Notes under the pieces: model-generated | The model's input: only the letters and a program-made list of their open reading frames with translations | Told to the model about the DNA's origin: nothing | Database searches by the model: none | Program-made: the position numbers and the translations under genes | From: JAAGZL01 sp050291725 | Lineage (GTDB): Bacteria > Pseudomonadota > Gammaproteobacteria > Chromatiales > Chromatiaceae | NCBI GenBank assembly: GCA_050291725.1 | Contig: JBNKKH010000015.1 | Location: 1 to 30,163 of the forward strand | Reading direction: 5' to 3' | DNA: 30,163 nucleotides | Shown here: in pieces, positions 1 to 7,078 of the stretch | How positions within the stretch are numbered: the stretch's first letter is position 1 | Layout of the letters: each line of letters starts with the position of its first letter

Positions 1-2356
1 TGCGTGGTCCCACTTCGCTGCCCATGAGCATGTCGAAGGTTTTGTCGGCGGCTACTGCATCTTCGATGGTGACTTGTAGCAGCATCCGTTCTGCCGGGTC
101 CATGGTGGTTTCCCACAGCTGTTCCGGGTTCATTTCGCCCAGACCTTTGTAGCGTTGGATATGTTGTCCACGCTTGGCTTCATCCATTAGCCATGCCAGG
201 GCCTGGTTGAAGCTGGCGATCTCTTTGGTGCGTTCGCCCCGCTTGATGTAGGCACCTTCCTGAATCAGTCCGTCCAGTTGGGTTCCAAGTTCAATCAGGC
301 GACGGTAGTCACCGCTGGAGAAGAAATCCATGGAGAGTAGGGATTCGCTCTCGATGCCATGTATTTTGCGTACCACCCGAATGGCCTTGGTCTCTTCGGG
401 AGTGTCCACAATCGGGCCTATCTTGTATTGATCAGTTATGCCGCGCTCGGCATTTATTCTGCCGGTTAACTCTTCCAGCCACTGTTCCAGTTTCTGGCTG
501 TTGTCTAGCAGTTCGCTATCCACTTCCTGCATAAAGATCAGCTTTTCCAACACCTCTCTATCGTAACGCTGGGCCAGTCTGCGGATGCTAGCCATTACGC
601 TGGTGTATTTCACAGACAGCTGCTCAAGGGCGGTGCCAGACAGGGATGGAGCGTCTGCCGATACAAACAACTTGGCGTTATCCAGCGCGGTTTGGAGTAG
701 GTACTGATCTAAGTCCGAATCGTCCTTAAGATATTGTTCTTGCTTACCTTTTTTCACTTTATACAGCGGTGGCTGAGCAATATAGACATGGCCGCGCTCT
801 ATCAACTCTCCCATCTGACGATAGAAAAATGTGAGCAGCAGGGTGCGGATATGAGCGCCATCCACGTCGGCATCAGTCATGATGATGATGCGGTGATAAC
901 GCAATTTATCTGGATCAAACTCTTCGCGACCGATGCCGCAACCCAGGGCAGTGATGAGGGTACCCACCTCTGCTGATGAGAGCATCTTGTCGAAGCGGGC
1001 TTTCTCTACATTTAGAATCTTGCCTTTCAGGGGTAGGATGGCCTGGGTTCTACGGTCCCTACCCTGCTTAGCTGAACCACCTGCGGAATCACCCTCCACC
1101 AGGTAGAGTTCGGACAGGGATGGGTCTTTCTCCTGGCAGTCAGCCAGTTTTCCGGGAAGACCAGCAATATCCAGCACCCCTTTGCGGCGAGTCATCTCAC
1201 GGGCCTTACGGGCAGCCTCACGGGCGCGGGCCGCATCTACCATCTTACCGGCAATAGCCTTACCTTCTCCAGGGTTTTCCAGTAGATAATCTCCGAAATA
1301 CTCTGATAGCAGGGCCTCCACAATGCCTTTAACCTCTGATGAAACCAGCTTGTCTTTGGTCTGAGAGGAGAATTTTGGATCTGGTACCTTAACCGACAGC
1401 ACGGCGGTAAGTCCTTCACGGGCATCGTCACCAGTGGTGTTTACCTTCTGTTTTTTGGCTAGCCCCTCTTTTTCGATGTATTGATTCAGGGTTCGAGTAA
1501 GCCCTCCCCTCAGTCCAGCCAGATGGGTGCCGCCGTCTCGCTGAGGAATATTGTTGGTAAAGCAGAAGATGCTCTCCTGGTAGGACTCATTCCACTGCAT
1601 GGCCAGCTCTACGCCCACATCGTTGCGTTCTGTGCTGAAGTAGAACACCTTTTCATGCATTGGGGTCTTGTTTCTGTTCAGATGCTCAACAAAGGCTTTG
1701 ATGCCGCCCTTATATTCGAAAGTATCGCTTTTCTCGTTGGCTTCATCCAACAGGACAATACGTACGCCAGAGTTAAGGAAAGATAGCTCACGCAGGCGCT
1801 TAGCCAAAATATCGTAGTGAAACTCTAGATCGGTGAATATTTCAGAGCTGGGCTTAAACCAGATTTTTGTGCCGGTCTCTGTGGTATCCCCCACTACGGC
1901 TAAAGGCGCTTGTGGCTCACCCATGACATAGTCCTGCTCATGGATATTGCCATTACGCCGGATGGTCAGCTTCAATTTACTGGATAGCGCATTAACTACC
2001 GAAACGCCCACTCCATGCAGACCACCAGAAACCTTGTAGGAGTTATCATCAAACTTACCGCCAGCATGCAGTACAGTCATGATCACTTCTGCGGCGGATA
2101 GGTTCTCTTCTTCGTGAATATCTACCGGAATACCGCGCCCGTTGTCACTTACGGAGATAGATTGATCTTCGTGAATAATTACCTTGATCTCTGAACAGTG
2201 TCCTGCCAAGGCTTCATCTATGGAGTTATCCACCACCTCGAAAACCATGTGGTGCAGGCCGGTACCATCATCCGTATCACCGATATACATGCCTGGGCGC
2301 TTACGTACCGCATCCAGACCTTTTAACACTTTGATATTTGAAGAATCGTAACTCAT
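1..2356 (-). CDS. gyrB: DNA gyrase subunit B (3' end cut by window edge)
   Basis: ATPase subunit of the type II topoisomerase that introduces negative supercoils; works as GyrA2GyrB2 in the cytoplasm. The reading frame begins at an ATG on the minus strand (2356) with MSYDSSNIKVLKGLDAVRKR, the usual GyrB start, and stays open to the window edge, giving 785 residues. The final readable residues (GSEVGPR) match the region roughly 20 residues before the end of an 804-residue GyrB, so only a short tail is missing. The GHKL ATPase features (NGRGIP, GLHGVGVSVVNALS) and the TOPRIM motif EGDSAGG with its metal-binding Glu at residue 421 are visible. I checked the frame at the start, at residue 421 and at the edge; no frameshift. 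It is the last gene of the dnaA-dnaN-recF-gyrB string, 79 bp after recF. Confidence 0.97.
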   Translation of the reverse strand, partial: MSYDSSNIKVLKGLDAVRKRPGMYIGDTDDGTGLHHMVFEVVDNSIDEALAGHCSEIKVIIHEDQSISVSDNGRGIPVDIHEEENLSAAEVIMTVLHAGGKFDDNSYKVSGGLHGVGVSVVNALSSKLKLTIRRNGNIHEQDYVMGEPQAPLAVVGDTTETGTKIWFKPSSEIFTDLEFHYDILAKRLRELSFLNSGVRIVLLDEANEKSDTFEYKGGIKAFVEHLNRNKTPMHEKVFYFSTERNDVGVELAMQWNESYQESIFCFTNNIPQRDGGTHLAGLRGGLTRTLNQYIEKEGLAKKQKVNTTGDDAREGLTAVLSVKVPDPKFSSQTKDKLVSSEVKGIVEALLSEYFGDYLLENPGEGKAIAGKMVDAARAREAARKAREMTRRKGVLDIAGLPGKLADCQEKDPSLSELYLVEGDSAGGSAKQGRDRRTQAILPLKGKILNVEKARFDKMLSSAEVGTLITALGCGIGREEFDPDKLRYHRIIIMTDADVDGAHIRTLLLTFFYRQMGELIERGHVYIAQPPLYKVKKGKQEQYLKDDSDLDQYLLQTALDNAKLFVSADAPSLSGTALEQLSVKYTSVMASIRRLAQRYDREVLEKLIFMQEVDSELLDNSQKLEQWLEELTGRINAERGITDQYKIGPIVDTPEETKAIRVVRKIHGIESESLLSMDFFSSGDYRRLIELGTQLDGLIQEGAYIKRGERTKEIASFNQALAWLMDEAKRGQHIQRYKGLGEMNPEQLWETTMDPAERMLLQVTIEDAVAADKTFDMLMGSEVGPR

Positions 2357-2395
2357 CTACTACTTCCAAAATATAGGGGGGAAATCAGACTGTCA

Positions 2396-2404
2396 TTATA
2401 CACA
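2396..2404 (+). promoter_or_regulatory. Perfect DnaA box in the gyrB-recF gap
   Basis: TTATACACA matches the DnaA box consensus TTATNCACA exactly. It lies about 40 bp upstream of the gyrB start, where DnaA could affect gyrB transcription or add to origin binding. A 9-mer match can occur by chance, but three other perfect matches fall in this same origin segment. Confidence 0.6.
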
Positions 2405-2435
2405 GCTATGGGTTTTGGTGCCTGTTTTTGTGGCA

Positions 2436-3497
2436 TCAAGATGGAGAAATGGAACCATGTTCCACGTGGAACACTCGGGAGAAGCTCTTAGAGCCGCGAG
2501 ATATATTATCCACTCCCGTAATCAATGCCTGATTACCCATCTTACTTAGCTGATGAAGTAAGATATCTCTGTTGGTTTGATCCAGTTCTGAGGTTAAATC
2601 ATCAATCAGAATGATAGTTTCTGTTCCAGACAGCTCCCTAGCTAGTTCTGCCTGCGCTAGGTGCATGGTTGCAACCAGCATTTTCTGTTGTCCCCTGGAG
2701 GCTATCTTTTCTACCTTTTGTCCCTTCAACTTGATGGAGAGATCTGCCCGATGCGGTCCATACCTGGTGTATCCGGATTGGATATCGCCCTGCTTCGCAT
2801 CTGTGATTATCTGCTCCAGATCGCTTTTATCTGACCAACCACGTACCCAATCTATCTCAAGAGGCTCAATATTTAATAGCTCTGATGCTAGCTCTGTTAT
2901 CTTATCTATCAATTTAGAGATATATTTTTCTCGTAAGTTATTTACCTGCTGGCCTGATTCTATTAGCTCCCTATCCCAGCTTGCATCAAATTTACCCCGT
3001 ATTCTTAGGGCGGCATTCCTCTGTTTTAGGCATCTAGAGTATCTTTCAAACACTCCTCTGAAGGATTGTTCCACGTGGAACACCCCCCAATCGAGGAATC
3101 TTCTGCGGTATTGAGGGCCTCTTTCCAATATTTCATGGGAATTTGGGGTAATAATTGTGAGTGGGATTGCTCTGGCCAGATCTGACATTCTACTGACACG
3201 CTTACCATCAAGTTTAGCCTGGGTAACTCTGCCGCCTTTAGCGAATCCTATTGAGTGGTTCTGTTGACTGCTCTCAGTACGAGCAAACAGGGTTAGTTGA
3301 TTTGCGCCTTTTTTGAGAAGCTGTCCCTGCTCTGCATTGCGGAATGATTTGCCTCTTCCCAGTAGATATACTGCTTCGAGTATGGTGGTTTTGCCTGACC
3401 CGTTCTCCCCCCAGATCAGATTGATTTCTGCTGACGGATCCAGCTCTAGCTCTTCTATAACGCGAAGATTGTTTATTCTGATCTGTTTTAGGGCCAT
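2436..3497 (-). CDS. recF: DNA replication and repair protein RecF
   Basis: SMC-like ABC ATPase that, with RecO and RecR, loads RecA on gapped single-stranded DNA. The 353-residue length is normal. The Walker A motif GENGSGKT is at residues 30-37, an ABC signature-like stretch (SRGQQKMLVA) lies near residue 270, and the Walker B/D-loop ILIDDLTSELD near residue 297. The ATG start gives MALKQIRINNLR, the usual RecF N-terminus. It lies 61 bp after dnaN, with a strong hairpin in that gap. Unusually, two perfect parS palindromes are embedded in the coding sequence, each encoding Val-Phe-His-Val-Glu (residues 139-143 and 342-346). Confidence 0.97.
   Translation of the reverse strand: MALKQIRINNLRVIEELELDPSAEINLIWGENGSGKTTILEAVYLLGRGKSFRNAEQGQLLKKGANQLTLFARTESSQQNHSIGFAKGGRVTQAKLDGKRVSRMSDLARAIPLTIITPNSHEILERGPQYRRRFLDWGVFHVEQSFRGVFERYSRCLKQRNAALRIRGKFDASWDRELIESGQQVNNLREKYISKLIDKITELASELLNIEPLEIDWVRGWSDKSDLEQIITDAKQGDIQSGYTRYGPHRADLSIKLKGQKVEKIASRGQQKMLVATMHLAQAELARELSGTETIILIDDLTSELDQTNRDILLHQLSKMGNQALITGVDNISRGSKSFSRVFHVEHGSISPS
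2458..2473. promoter_or_regulatory. parS: parS centromere-like site 1 (inside recF)
   Basis: TGTTCCACGTGGAACA is a perfect 16-bp palindrome matching the chromosomal parS consensus, in the form known from Pseudomonas. It would be the loading site for the ParB encoded at 15998. It lies near the 3' end of recF and encodes FHVE on the minus strand. Confidence 0.9.
3067..3082. promoter_or_regulatory. parS: parS centromere-like site 2 (inside recF)
   Basis: This is a second identical 16-bp palindrome, TGTTCCACGTGGAACA, 609 bp from the first. On the minus strand it also encodes FHVE, in the DWGVFHVEQSF stretch of RecF. Two exact copies of a 16-mer this close together are not expected by chance and fit a ParB nucleation cluster beside the origin. 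Confidence 0.9.
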
Positions 3498-3510
3498 CTA
3501 TGGATGTTAG

Positions 3511-3538
3511 CTGAGTGGTGCAAAGCTGCACCACTCAG
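3511..3538 (-). repeat. Perfect 12-bp hairpin between dnaN and recF
   Basis: CTGAGTGGTGCA and TGCACCACTCAG form perfect 12-bp arms around a 4-nt loop. It sits in the 61-bp gap between the dnaN stop and the recF start. Neither strand has a T-run after it, so it is not a canonical intrinsic terminator. It could be an attenuator, an mRNA-stability hairpin protecting dnaN mRNA, or a protein-binding site. Confidence 0.75.
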
Positions 3539-3558
3539 TTCATGATGGTTTATGCAAT

Positions 3559-4659
3559 CTAGATACGCATAGGCATTACAACATATCTGCTATCTTCGTT
3601 CTTTTCCGATCTGATAAGACAGCTGCTGTTCTCATCCTTAAGCTCGAGAATCACATTGTCATCATTTATTGCAGAAAAAACCTCTATCAGATAGCCAACA
3701 TTAAAGCCTATTACCAGCTTAGCACCGCTATAATCTATCTCTAACTCCTCTTTAGCCTCTTCCTGTTCCGGGTTATGGGCTAGAAGCTCTAAGTTGTTGT
3801 TTTCAAAATTAAATCTGATACCTCGATACTTTTCGTTCGACAGAATAGATGTCCTGTGTAGGGCCTGCTTGATAACATCGCGATTTAATACAACATGCTT
3901 GTCTGTCCCTGCAGGAATCACTTTTTTATAATCAGGGAACTTACCGTCTATAAGTTTTGAGGTGAAGATGGTATCCCCCATAATGATGCGAACATTATTG
4001 CTGCCAACCTCAACTGTAACTTCGTTATCGCCCTCTTCCAGCATTCTGCCAAGTTCGAGCACTGCCTTTCTTGGAACAATGATTTGAAAATCATCAGATT
4101 CGCCTTGGCTTGCGCCCTCTTCCGATATGGCTAGTCTGTGTCCATCTGTTGCAACTGCCCTGAGTACTCCGTCTTGCATCTCCAACAGAAGACCGTTCAG
4201 ATAGTATCTGACGTCTTGTTGGGCCATGGCGAACTGGGTTTTTTCTATAAGGCGTTTCAGAACCTTCTCTTTAACCTTAAAGCTCTTGATTGCACCATCT
4301 ATCTCGATGGATGGGTAATCTTTAGCCGGAAGCACCCCAAGGGTAAATCTGCTTCTACCAGCGGTGATAATGGCCTTTTCACCACTTACATCCATGGAGA
4401 TCTTGGAGTTTTCCGGTAGTGCTCTACAGATATCTATGAGCTTTCTCGCCGGTAGCGTAAAGTCAATATCACTGCTTTCACTTACCGCAGCTTGGGTCTT
4501 TAGCTCTACTTCCAGATCGGTAGCGGTTATTTTTAGCTTCTCCTTATCGGCATTGATAAGGATATTGGCCAATATGGGTAGAGTTTGTCTCTTCTCTACT
4601 ACACCGCCCAACATGTTAAGTGGCTTTATTAGATCTTCTCTATTGGTGACTATTTTCAT
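3559..4659 (-). CDS. dnaN: DNA polymerase III beta subunit (sliding clamp)
   Basis: Forms the dimeric ring that tethers DNA polymerase III and many repair proteins to DNA. The protein has 366 residues, exactly the usual gammaproteobacterial length, starting MKIVTNREDLIKPLNMLGGV and ending with the conserved SRYVVMPMRI tail. The three repeated clamp domains are expected at about 1-120, 121-245 and 246-366; recognisable pieces include LPILANILI, VRYYLNGLLLE and ATDGHRLA. It sits downstream of dnaA across a 219-bp AT-rich gap and upstream of recF, the classic dnaA-dnaN-recF order. Confidence 0.98.
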   Translation of the reverse strand: MKIVTNREDLIKPLNMLGGVVEKRQTLPILANILINADKEKLKITATDLEVELKTQAAVSESSDIDFTLPARKLIDICRALPENSKISMDVSGEKAIITAGRSRFTLGVLPAKDYPSIEIDGAIKSFKVKEKVLKRLIEKTQFAMAQQDVRYYLNGLLLEMQDGVLRAVATDGHRLAISEEGASQGESDDFQIIVPRKAVLELGRMLEEGDNEVTVEVGSNNVRIIMGDTIFTSKLIDGKFPDYKKVIPAGTDKHVVLNRDVIKQALHRTSILSNEKYRGIRFNFENNNLELLAHNPEQEEAKEELEIDYSGAKLVIGFNVGYLIEVFSAINDDNVILELKDENSSCLIRSEKNEDSRYVVMPMRI

Positions 4660-4823
4660 GTTTAAGCTCTCTTAAACAAATTAAGTTATATAAATAATAG
4701 TTATTACTATTAGTGTTGTTAAGAACTACTTAAATAAGCTATATCTTGTTATATTTCAGTTTGTTAGCCCAGTTAATAACTGTTAGTAACTGTGGATTAA
4801 AGTCCGTTTTATCCTTAATTACC

Positions 4824-4832
4824 TGTGGATAA
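4824..4832 (-). promoter_or_regulatory. Perfect DnaA box
   Basis: TGTGGATAA is the reverse complement of TTATCCACA, the strong DnaA box. It faces the box at 4870, about 37 bp away. Confidence 0.75.
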
Positions 4833-4869
4833 CTTTGGGTTTTCGCCGCCTTGCAAAACTATACACAGC

Positions 4870-4878
4870 TTATCCACA
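4870..4878 (+). promoter_or_regulatory. Perfect DnaA box abutting the dnaA stop codon
   Basis: TTATCCACA lies immediately next to the dnaA stop. Together with the inverted box at 4824 and imperfect ones at 4791 and 4859, it makes a small DnaA-box cluster. Confidence 0.75.
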
Positions 4879-6204
4879 TTAACTTGTAAGGGTTCTGAAC
4901 AGGTTTCCATAATCCTCTTCTACCCTGCTATCACTCTCCTTCAGCTCAGCGATCTTTCTTGTAGCATAAAGGACAGTGGTGTGATCCCTTCCACCAAAGG
5001 CGCTTCCGATCTCAGGAAGGCTATGGTTTGTTAACTCTTTGGCCAAGGCCATAGCTATCTGCCTTGGTCTGGCTATGGTTCTGCTTCTGGTACTGGAGAG
5101 AAGCTCTGAGGTCCTTATCTTAAAGTATTCAGCCACAGTTTTCTGGATATTTTCAATAGTTACCTGCTTATCCTGTGCAGCCAGCATATCTCGCAATGCT
5201 TCTTTTGCAAAATCCAAAGTTATCGGTCGCCCGGTAAATTCGGCATTGGCAACGATCCGCCTAAGGGCTCCCTCCAGCTCTCTTATGTTGGATCGTACCC
5301 GGTTACCAATGAAAAATGCTACCTCGTTGGGAAAATCTACCCCAAAAAGTTGCTCCGCTTTACTTTTGATGATGGCAACTCTGGTTTCCAGGTCGGGCGG
5401 CTCTATGGCAACAGTTAAACCCCAACCAAAACGGGATCTCAGGCGCTCTTCCAGCCCTGTAACCTCTTTTGGAAAGCGGTCACTTGTGAGGATAATCTGT
5501 TGTTTTGACTCGAAAAGTGCGTTGAAGGTATGGAAAAACTCTTCCTGGGATCTCTCCTTACCAGCAAAAAACTGTACGTCATCGATAAGCAGCGCATTAA
5601 CAGAGCGATATTCGCGCTTAAACTCATCAATCTTGTTGTGCTGCAGTGCTCGTACCATGGCAGCCACAAACCCTTCTGAGTGTTTGTAAAGTACCGTGGC
5701 CGATGGGTTGTTTTTCAGGATGGAGTTACCGATTGCATGCATCAGATGAGTTTTACCCAATCCGACTCCACCGTATATAAATAGTGGGTTGTAGACTCGA
5801 CCGGGGTTTTCCCCAATCTGTACCGATGCCGCTCGAGCCAACTGGTTTGATTTGCCTTCAACAAAGGTGTCGAAGACAAAGTCTGGATTCAGATTACTCT
5901 TAATTTGCGGTCGAGCGCTGGAGCCCATGCTGCGTGTTGGGGCCGCGGTGTCATCTTCATTTTTGCGGCTGCCACCGATTCCAATGGTAACTTGGGTTAT
6001 TTGGCCTTTGGATACAGAGGTTAGTAGATCTGAAATCTGTTTTTGGTAGTGATTTTTTACCCAATCCAAGACAAATTTGTTGGGAGCAAATAGCCTTACT
6101 TCGGTTTCAGTCTCGTCAGCCTGAAGAGGACGAATCCAGGTGCTGAACTCCTGATCCGACAGATCACATTCTAATTGCTCAACACATCTGTTCCAGATAG
6201 TCAC
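4879..6204 (-). CDS. dnaA: Chromosomal replication initiator DnaA
   Basis: AAA+ ATPase that binds DnaA boxes and unwinds oriC. I place the start at a GTG (6204). From there the protein reads VTIWNRCVEQLE, aligning with the family N-terminus (LWQQCLARLQ in E. coli), and gives 441 residues. The frame can be extended 25 codons to a TTG at 6279, but those residues look unlike DnaA. In the 441-residue numbering, domain I spans about 1-80 (EFSTWIRPLQ), a linker follows, and Walker A GGVGLGKT is at 145-152. Walker B LIDD is at 206-209. Domain IV carries the DNA-binding signature GGRDHTTVLYATRKI near the C-terminus. A DnaA box at 6322 upstream suggests autoregulation. Confidence 0.96.
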   Translation of the reverse strand: MTIWNRCVEQLECDLSDQEFSTWIRPLQADETETEVRLFAPNKFVLDWVKNHYQKQISDLLTSVSKGQITQVTIGIGGSRKNEDDTAAPTRSMGSSARPQIKSNLNPDFVFDTFVEGKSNQLARAASVQIGENPGRVYNPLFIYGGVGLGKTHLMHAIGNSILKNNPSATVLYKHSEGFVAAMVRALQHNKIDEFKREYRSVNALLIDDVQFFAGKERSQEEFFHTFNALFESKQQIILTSDRFPKEVTGLEERLRSRFGWGLTVAIEPPDLETRVAIIKSKAEQLFGVDFPNEVAFFIGNRVRSNIRELEGALRRIVANAEFTGRPITLDFAKEALRDMLAAQDKQVTIENIQKTVAEYFKIRTSELLSSTRSRTIARPRQIAMALAKELTNHSLPEIGSAFGGRDHTTVLYATRKIAELKESDSRVEEDYGNLFRTLTS

Positions 6205-6251
6205 TGCTGGGTTCCACTGCCTTTGGGATAATAATAGTGCTGTTTTGTTAT

Positions 6252-6287
6252 TAACCAGGTATCCTGTCGCTGATAACAACCTGGTTA
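6252..6287. repeat. 9-bp inverted repeat upstream of the dnaA start
   Basis: TAACCAGGT (6252-6260) and ACCTGGTTA (6279-6287) are perfect inverted arms separated by 18 nt. They fall in the untranslated leader if dnaA starts at the GTG at 6204. This could be a leader hairpin or an operator affecting dnaA expression. Confidence 0.5.
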
Positions 6288-6321
6288 GTTCGAGCTGAGA
6301 GTCTACATAAAAGCGTCAAAG

Positions 6322-6330
6322 TTATCCACA
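6322..6330 (+). promoter_or_regulatory. Perfect DnaA box upstream of dnaA
   Basis: TTATCCACA lies about 120 bp upstream of the proposed dnaA start. It fits a DnaA autoregulatory site, an origin box, or both. Confidence 0.7.
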
Positions 6331-6397
6331 GCTTCCGATTAGCCCCCTATGTGCTTACATAGAGCTTAGATAATTAACCTTAACGCTTTGATAGTTA

Positions 6398-6427
6398 TTG
6401 ACAGGTAGAGGCTTATCAAAGTACTCT
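6398..6427 (+). promoter_or_regulatory. Likely sigma70 promoter of rpmH-rnpA
   Basis: TTGACA (6398-6403) is a perfect -35 hexamer, followed after 18 nt by TACTCT (6422-6427), a 4-of-6 match to TATAAT. It lies about 57 bp upstream of rpmH, leaving a normal leader. Confidence 0.55.
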
Positions 6428-6483
6428 AAGCGCCTTTTTTTTCAGGCCATTAGCTGATGGCCGCGTTTATATGGTGATTCGGC

Positions 6484-6618
6484 ATGAAAAGAACATTTCA
6501 ACCCAGTACTCTCAAGCGGGCTCGTACCCACGGTTTTCGTGCGCGCATGGCAACACGCAATGGCCGCAAGATAATCAATGCTCGTCGCGCGAAAGGTCGT
6601 GCAAGACTTACTCCTTAA
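6484..6618 (+). CDS. rpmH: 50S ribosomal protein L34
   Basis: Small, very basic protein of the large ribosomal subunit. The 44-residue frame starts MKRTFQPSTLKRARTHGFRA and ends KGRARLTP, nearly the invariant L34 sequence and the usual length of 44-46. The start follows a GGTGA element. rnpA begins 9 bp downstream, so the two are co-transcribed as in most bacteria. Confidence 0.98.
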   Translation: MKRTFQPSTLKRARTHGFRARMATRNGRKIINARRAKGRARLTP

Positions 6619-6627
6619 TAGAGTTTA

Positions 6628-6993
6628 ATGCTGGATGATGGTACAACATTCCCTCGGGAAAACAGGCTGTTAACGCCTGCGCAGTATCGCGCTGTTTTTG
6701 ATCGTCCAGTTCGGAATACTGACAACTATTTTACGGTACTCTGTCGCGCAAGCGGTGACACCACCCCTAGATTGGGAATGGCTGTAGCTAAAAAAAATAG
6801 CCGTTTAGCGGTTGATAGAAACCGAATAAAAAGGGTTATTAGAGAGAGTTTCCGTAATAATAAGGTAACCTTAGGCGGAATAAACTACGTGGTCCTTAGT
6901 AGAGCTGGTGCCAATTCCGCGACTAACCGTGAGCTTTTCGCCTCTCTGGAGCGACATTGGGGAAAACTCAGGAAGAGGTATGCTGAAAAGTAG
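6628..6993 (+). CDS. rnpA: Ribonuclease P protein component
   Basis: Protein cofactor of the RNase P ribozyme, which trims the 5' leader from pre-tRNAs. The 121-residue basic protein has the family order: the N-terminal FPRENRLLTPAQYRAVF segment, the central strand PRLGMAVAKK, and the RNR signature RNRIKRVIRE at residues 64-73. It follows rpmH closely. The yidD gene that commonly follows rnpA is absent; only 85 bp separate rnpA from yidC. Confidence 0.96.
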   Translation: MLDDGTTFPRENRLLTPAQYRAVFDRPVRNTDNYFTVLCRASGDTTPRLGMAVAKKNSRLAVDRNRIKRVIRESFRNNKVTLGGINYVVLSRAGANSATNRELFASLERHWGKLRKRYAEK

Positions 6994-7010
6994 TTTTTAC
7001 TGATTTTATA

Positions 7011-7046
7011 GGCTGTATAGGTTTTACCTTTGATTATTATACAGCC
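7011..7046. repeat. 9-bp inverted repeat in the rnpA-yidC gap
   Basis: GGCTGTATA (7011-7019) and TATACAGCC (7038-7046) are perfect arms with an 18-nt AT-rich loop. The element fills the place where yidD usually lies. It lacks a T-run, so it is not a typical terminator; it may be a processing or protein-binding element. Confidence 0.5.
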
Positions 7047-7078
7047 ATCATTACACATTAATTATCTAGAGACCGTAC

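Larger units (their letters stand above)
4660..4878. other. oriC: AT-rich dnaN-dnaA gap with DnaA boxes: candidate oriC element
   Basis: This 219-bp gap is markedly AT-rich at 4680-4775 and holds two perfect DnaA boxes (4824-4832 minus, 4870-4878 plus). It also has two one-mismatch versions: TGTGGATTA at 4791-4799 and CTATACACA at 4859-4867. Other structure includes a small inverted repeat TAATAGT/ACTATTA (4695-4712) and two copies of GTTANTAAC spaced exactly 10 bp (4772, 4782). The arrangement, boxes beside an AT-rich unwinding-type tract, resembles bacterial origins in the dnaA-dnaN gap. No GATC is present. The dnaA-rpmH gap is a competing candidate because gene orientation switches there. 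Confidence 0.55.
6205..6483. other. dnaA-rpmH divergent gap; second origin candidate
   Basis: Transcription diverges here: everything to the left runs minus and everything to the right runs plus, as expected at the point where replication forks separate. The gap holds one perfect DnaA box (6322-6330), a 9-bp inverted repeat (6252/6279), a small hairpin CTATGT-GCTT-ACATAG (6347-6362) and a likely rpmH promoter (6398-6427). With a single strong DnaA box it looks less like a complete origin than the dnaN-dnaA gap. It may instead be part of a bipartite origin or the dnaA control region. Confidence 0.4.

Noticed and set aside
2226..2234. TTATCCACC in gyrB and TTATCCACT in recF (2506) as DnaA boxes
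   Set aside because: Each has a mismatch at the last position and lies in coding sequence; not distinguishable from chance.
2611..3114. Long plus-strand open frame of 167 codons inside recF
   Set aside because: It is antisense to a clearly conserved gene; the translation is Ser/Cys/Leu-rich with no recognisable domain and no good start context.
3511..3538. dnaN-recF hairpin as an intrinsic terminator
   Set aside because: No T-run follows on either strand, and the genes around it are normally expressed together.
5039..5689. 216-codon plus-strand open frame antisense to dnaA
   Set aside because: Low-complexity Ser/Ala/Leu translation opposite a well conserved AAA+ domain; a product of codon bias on the opposite strand.
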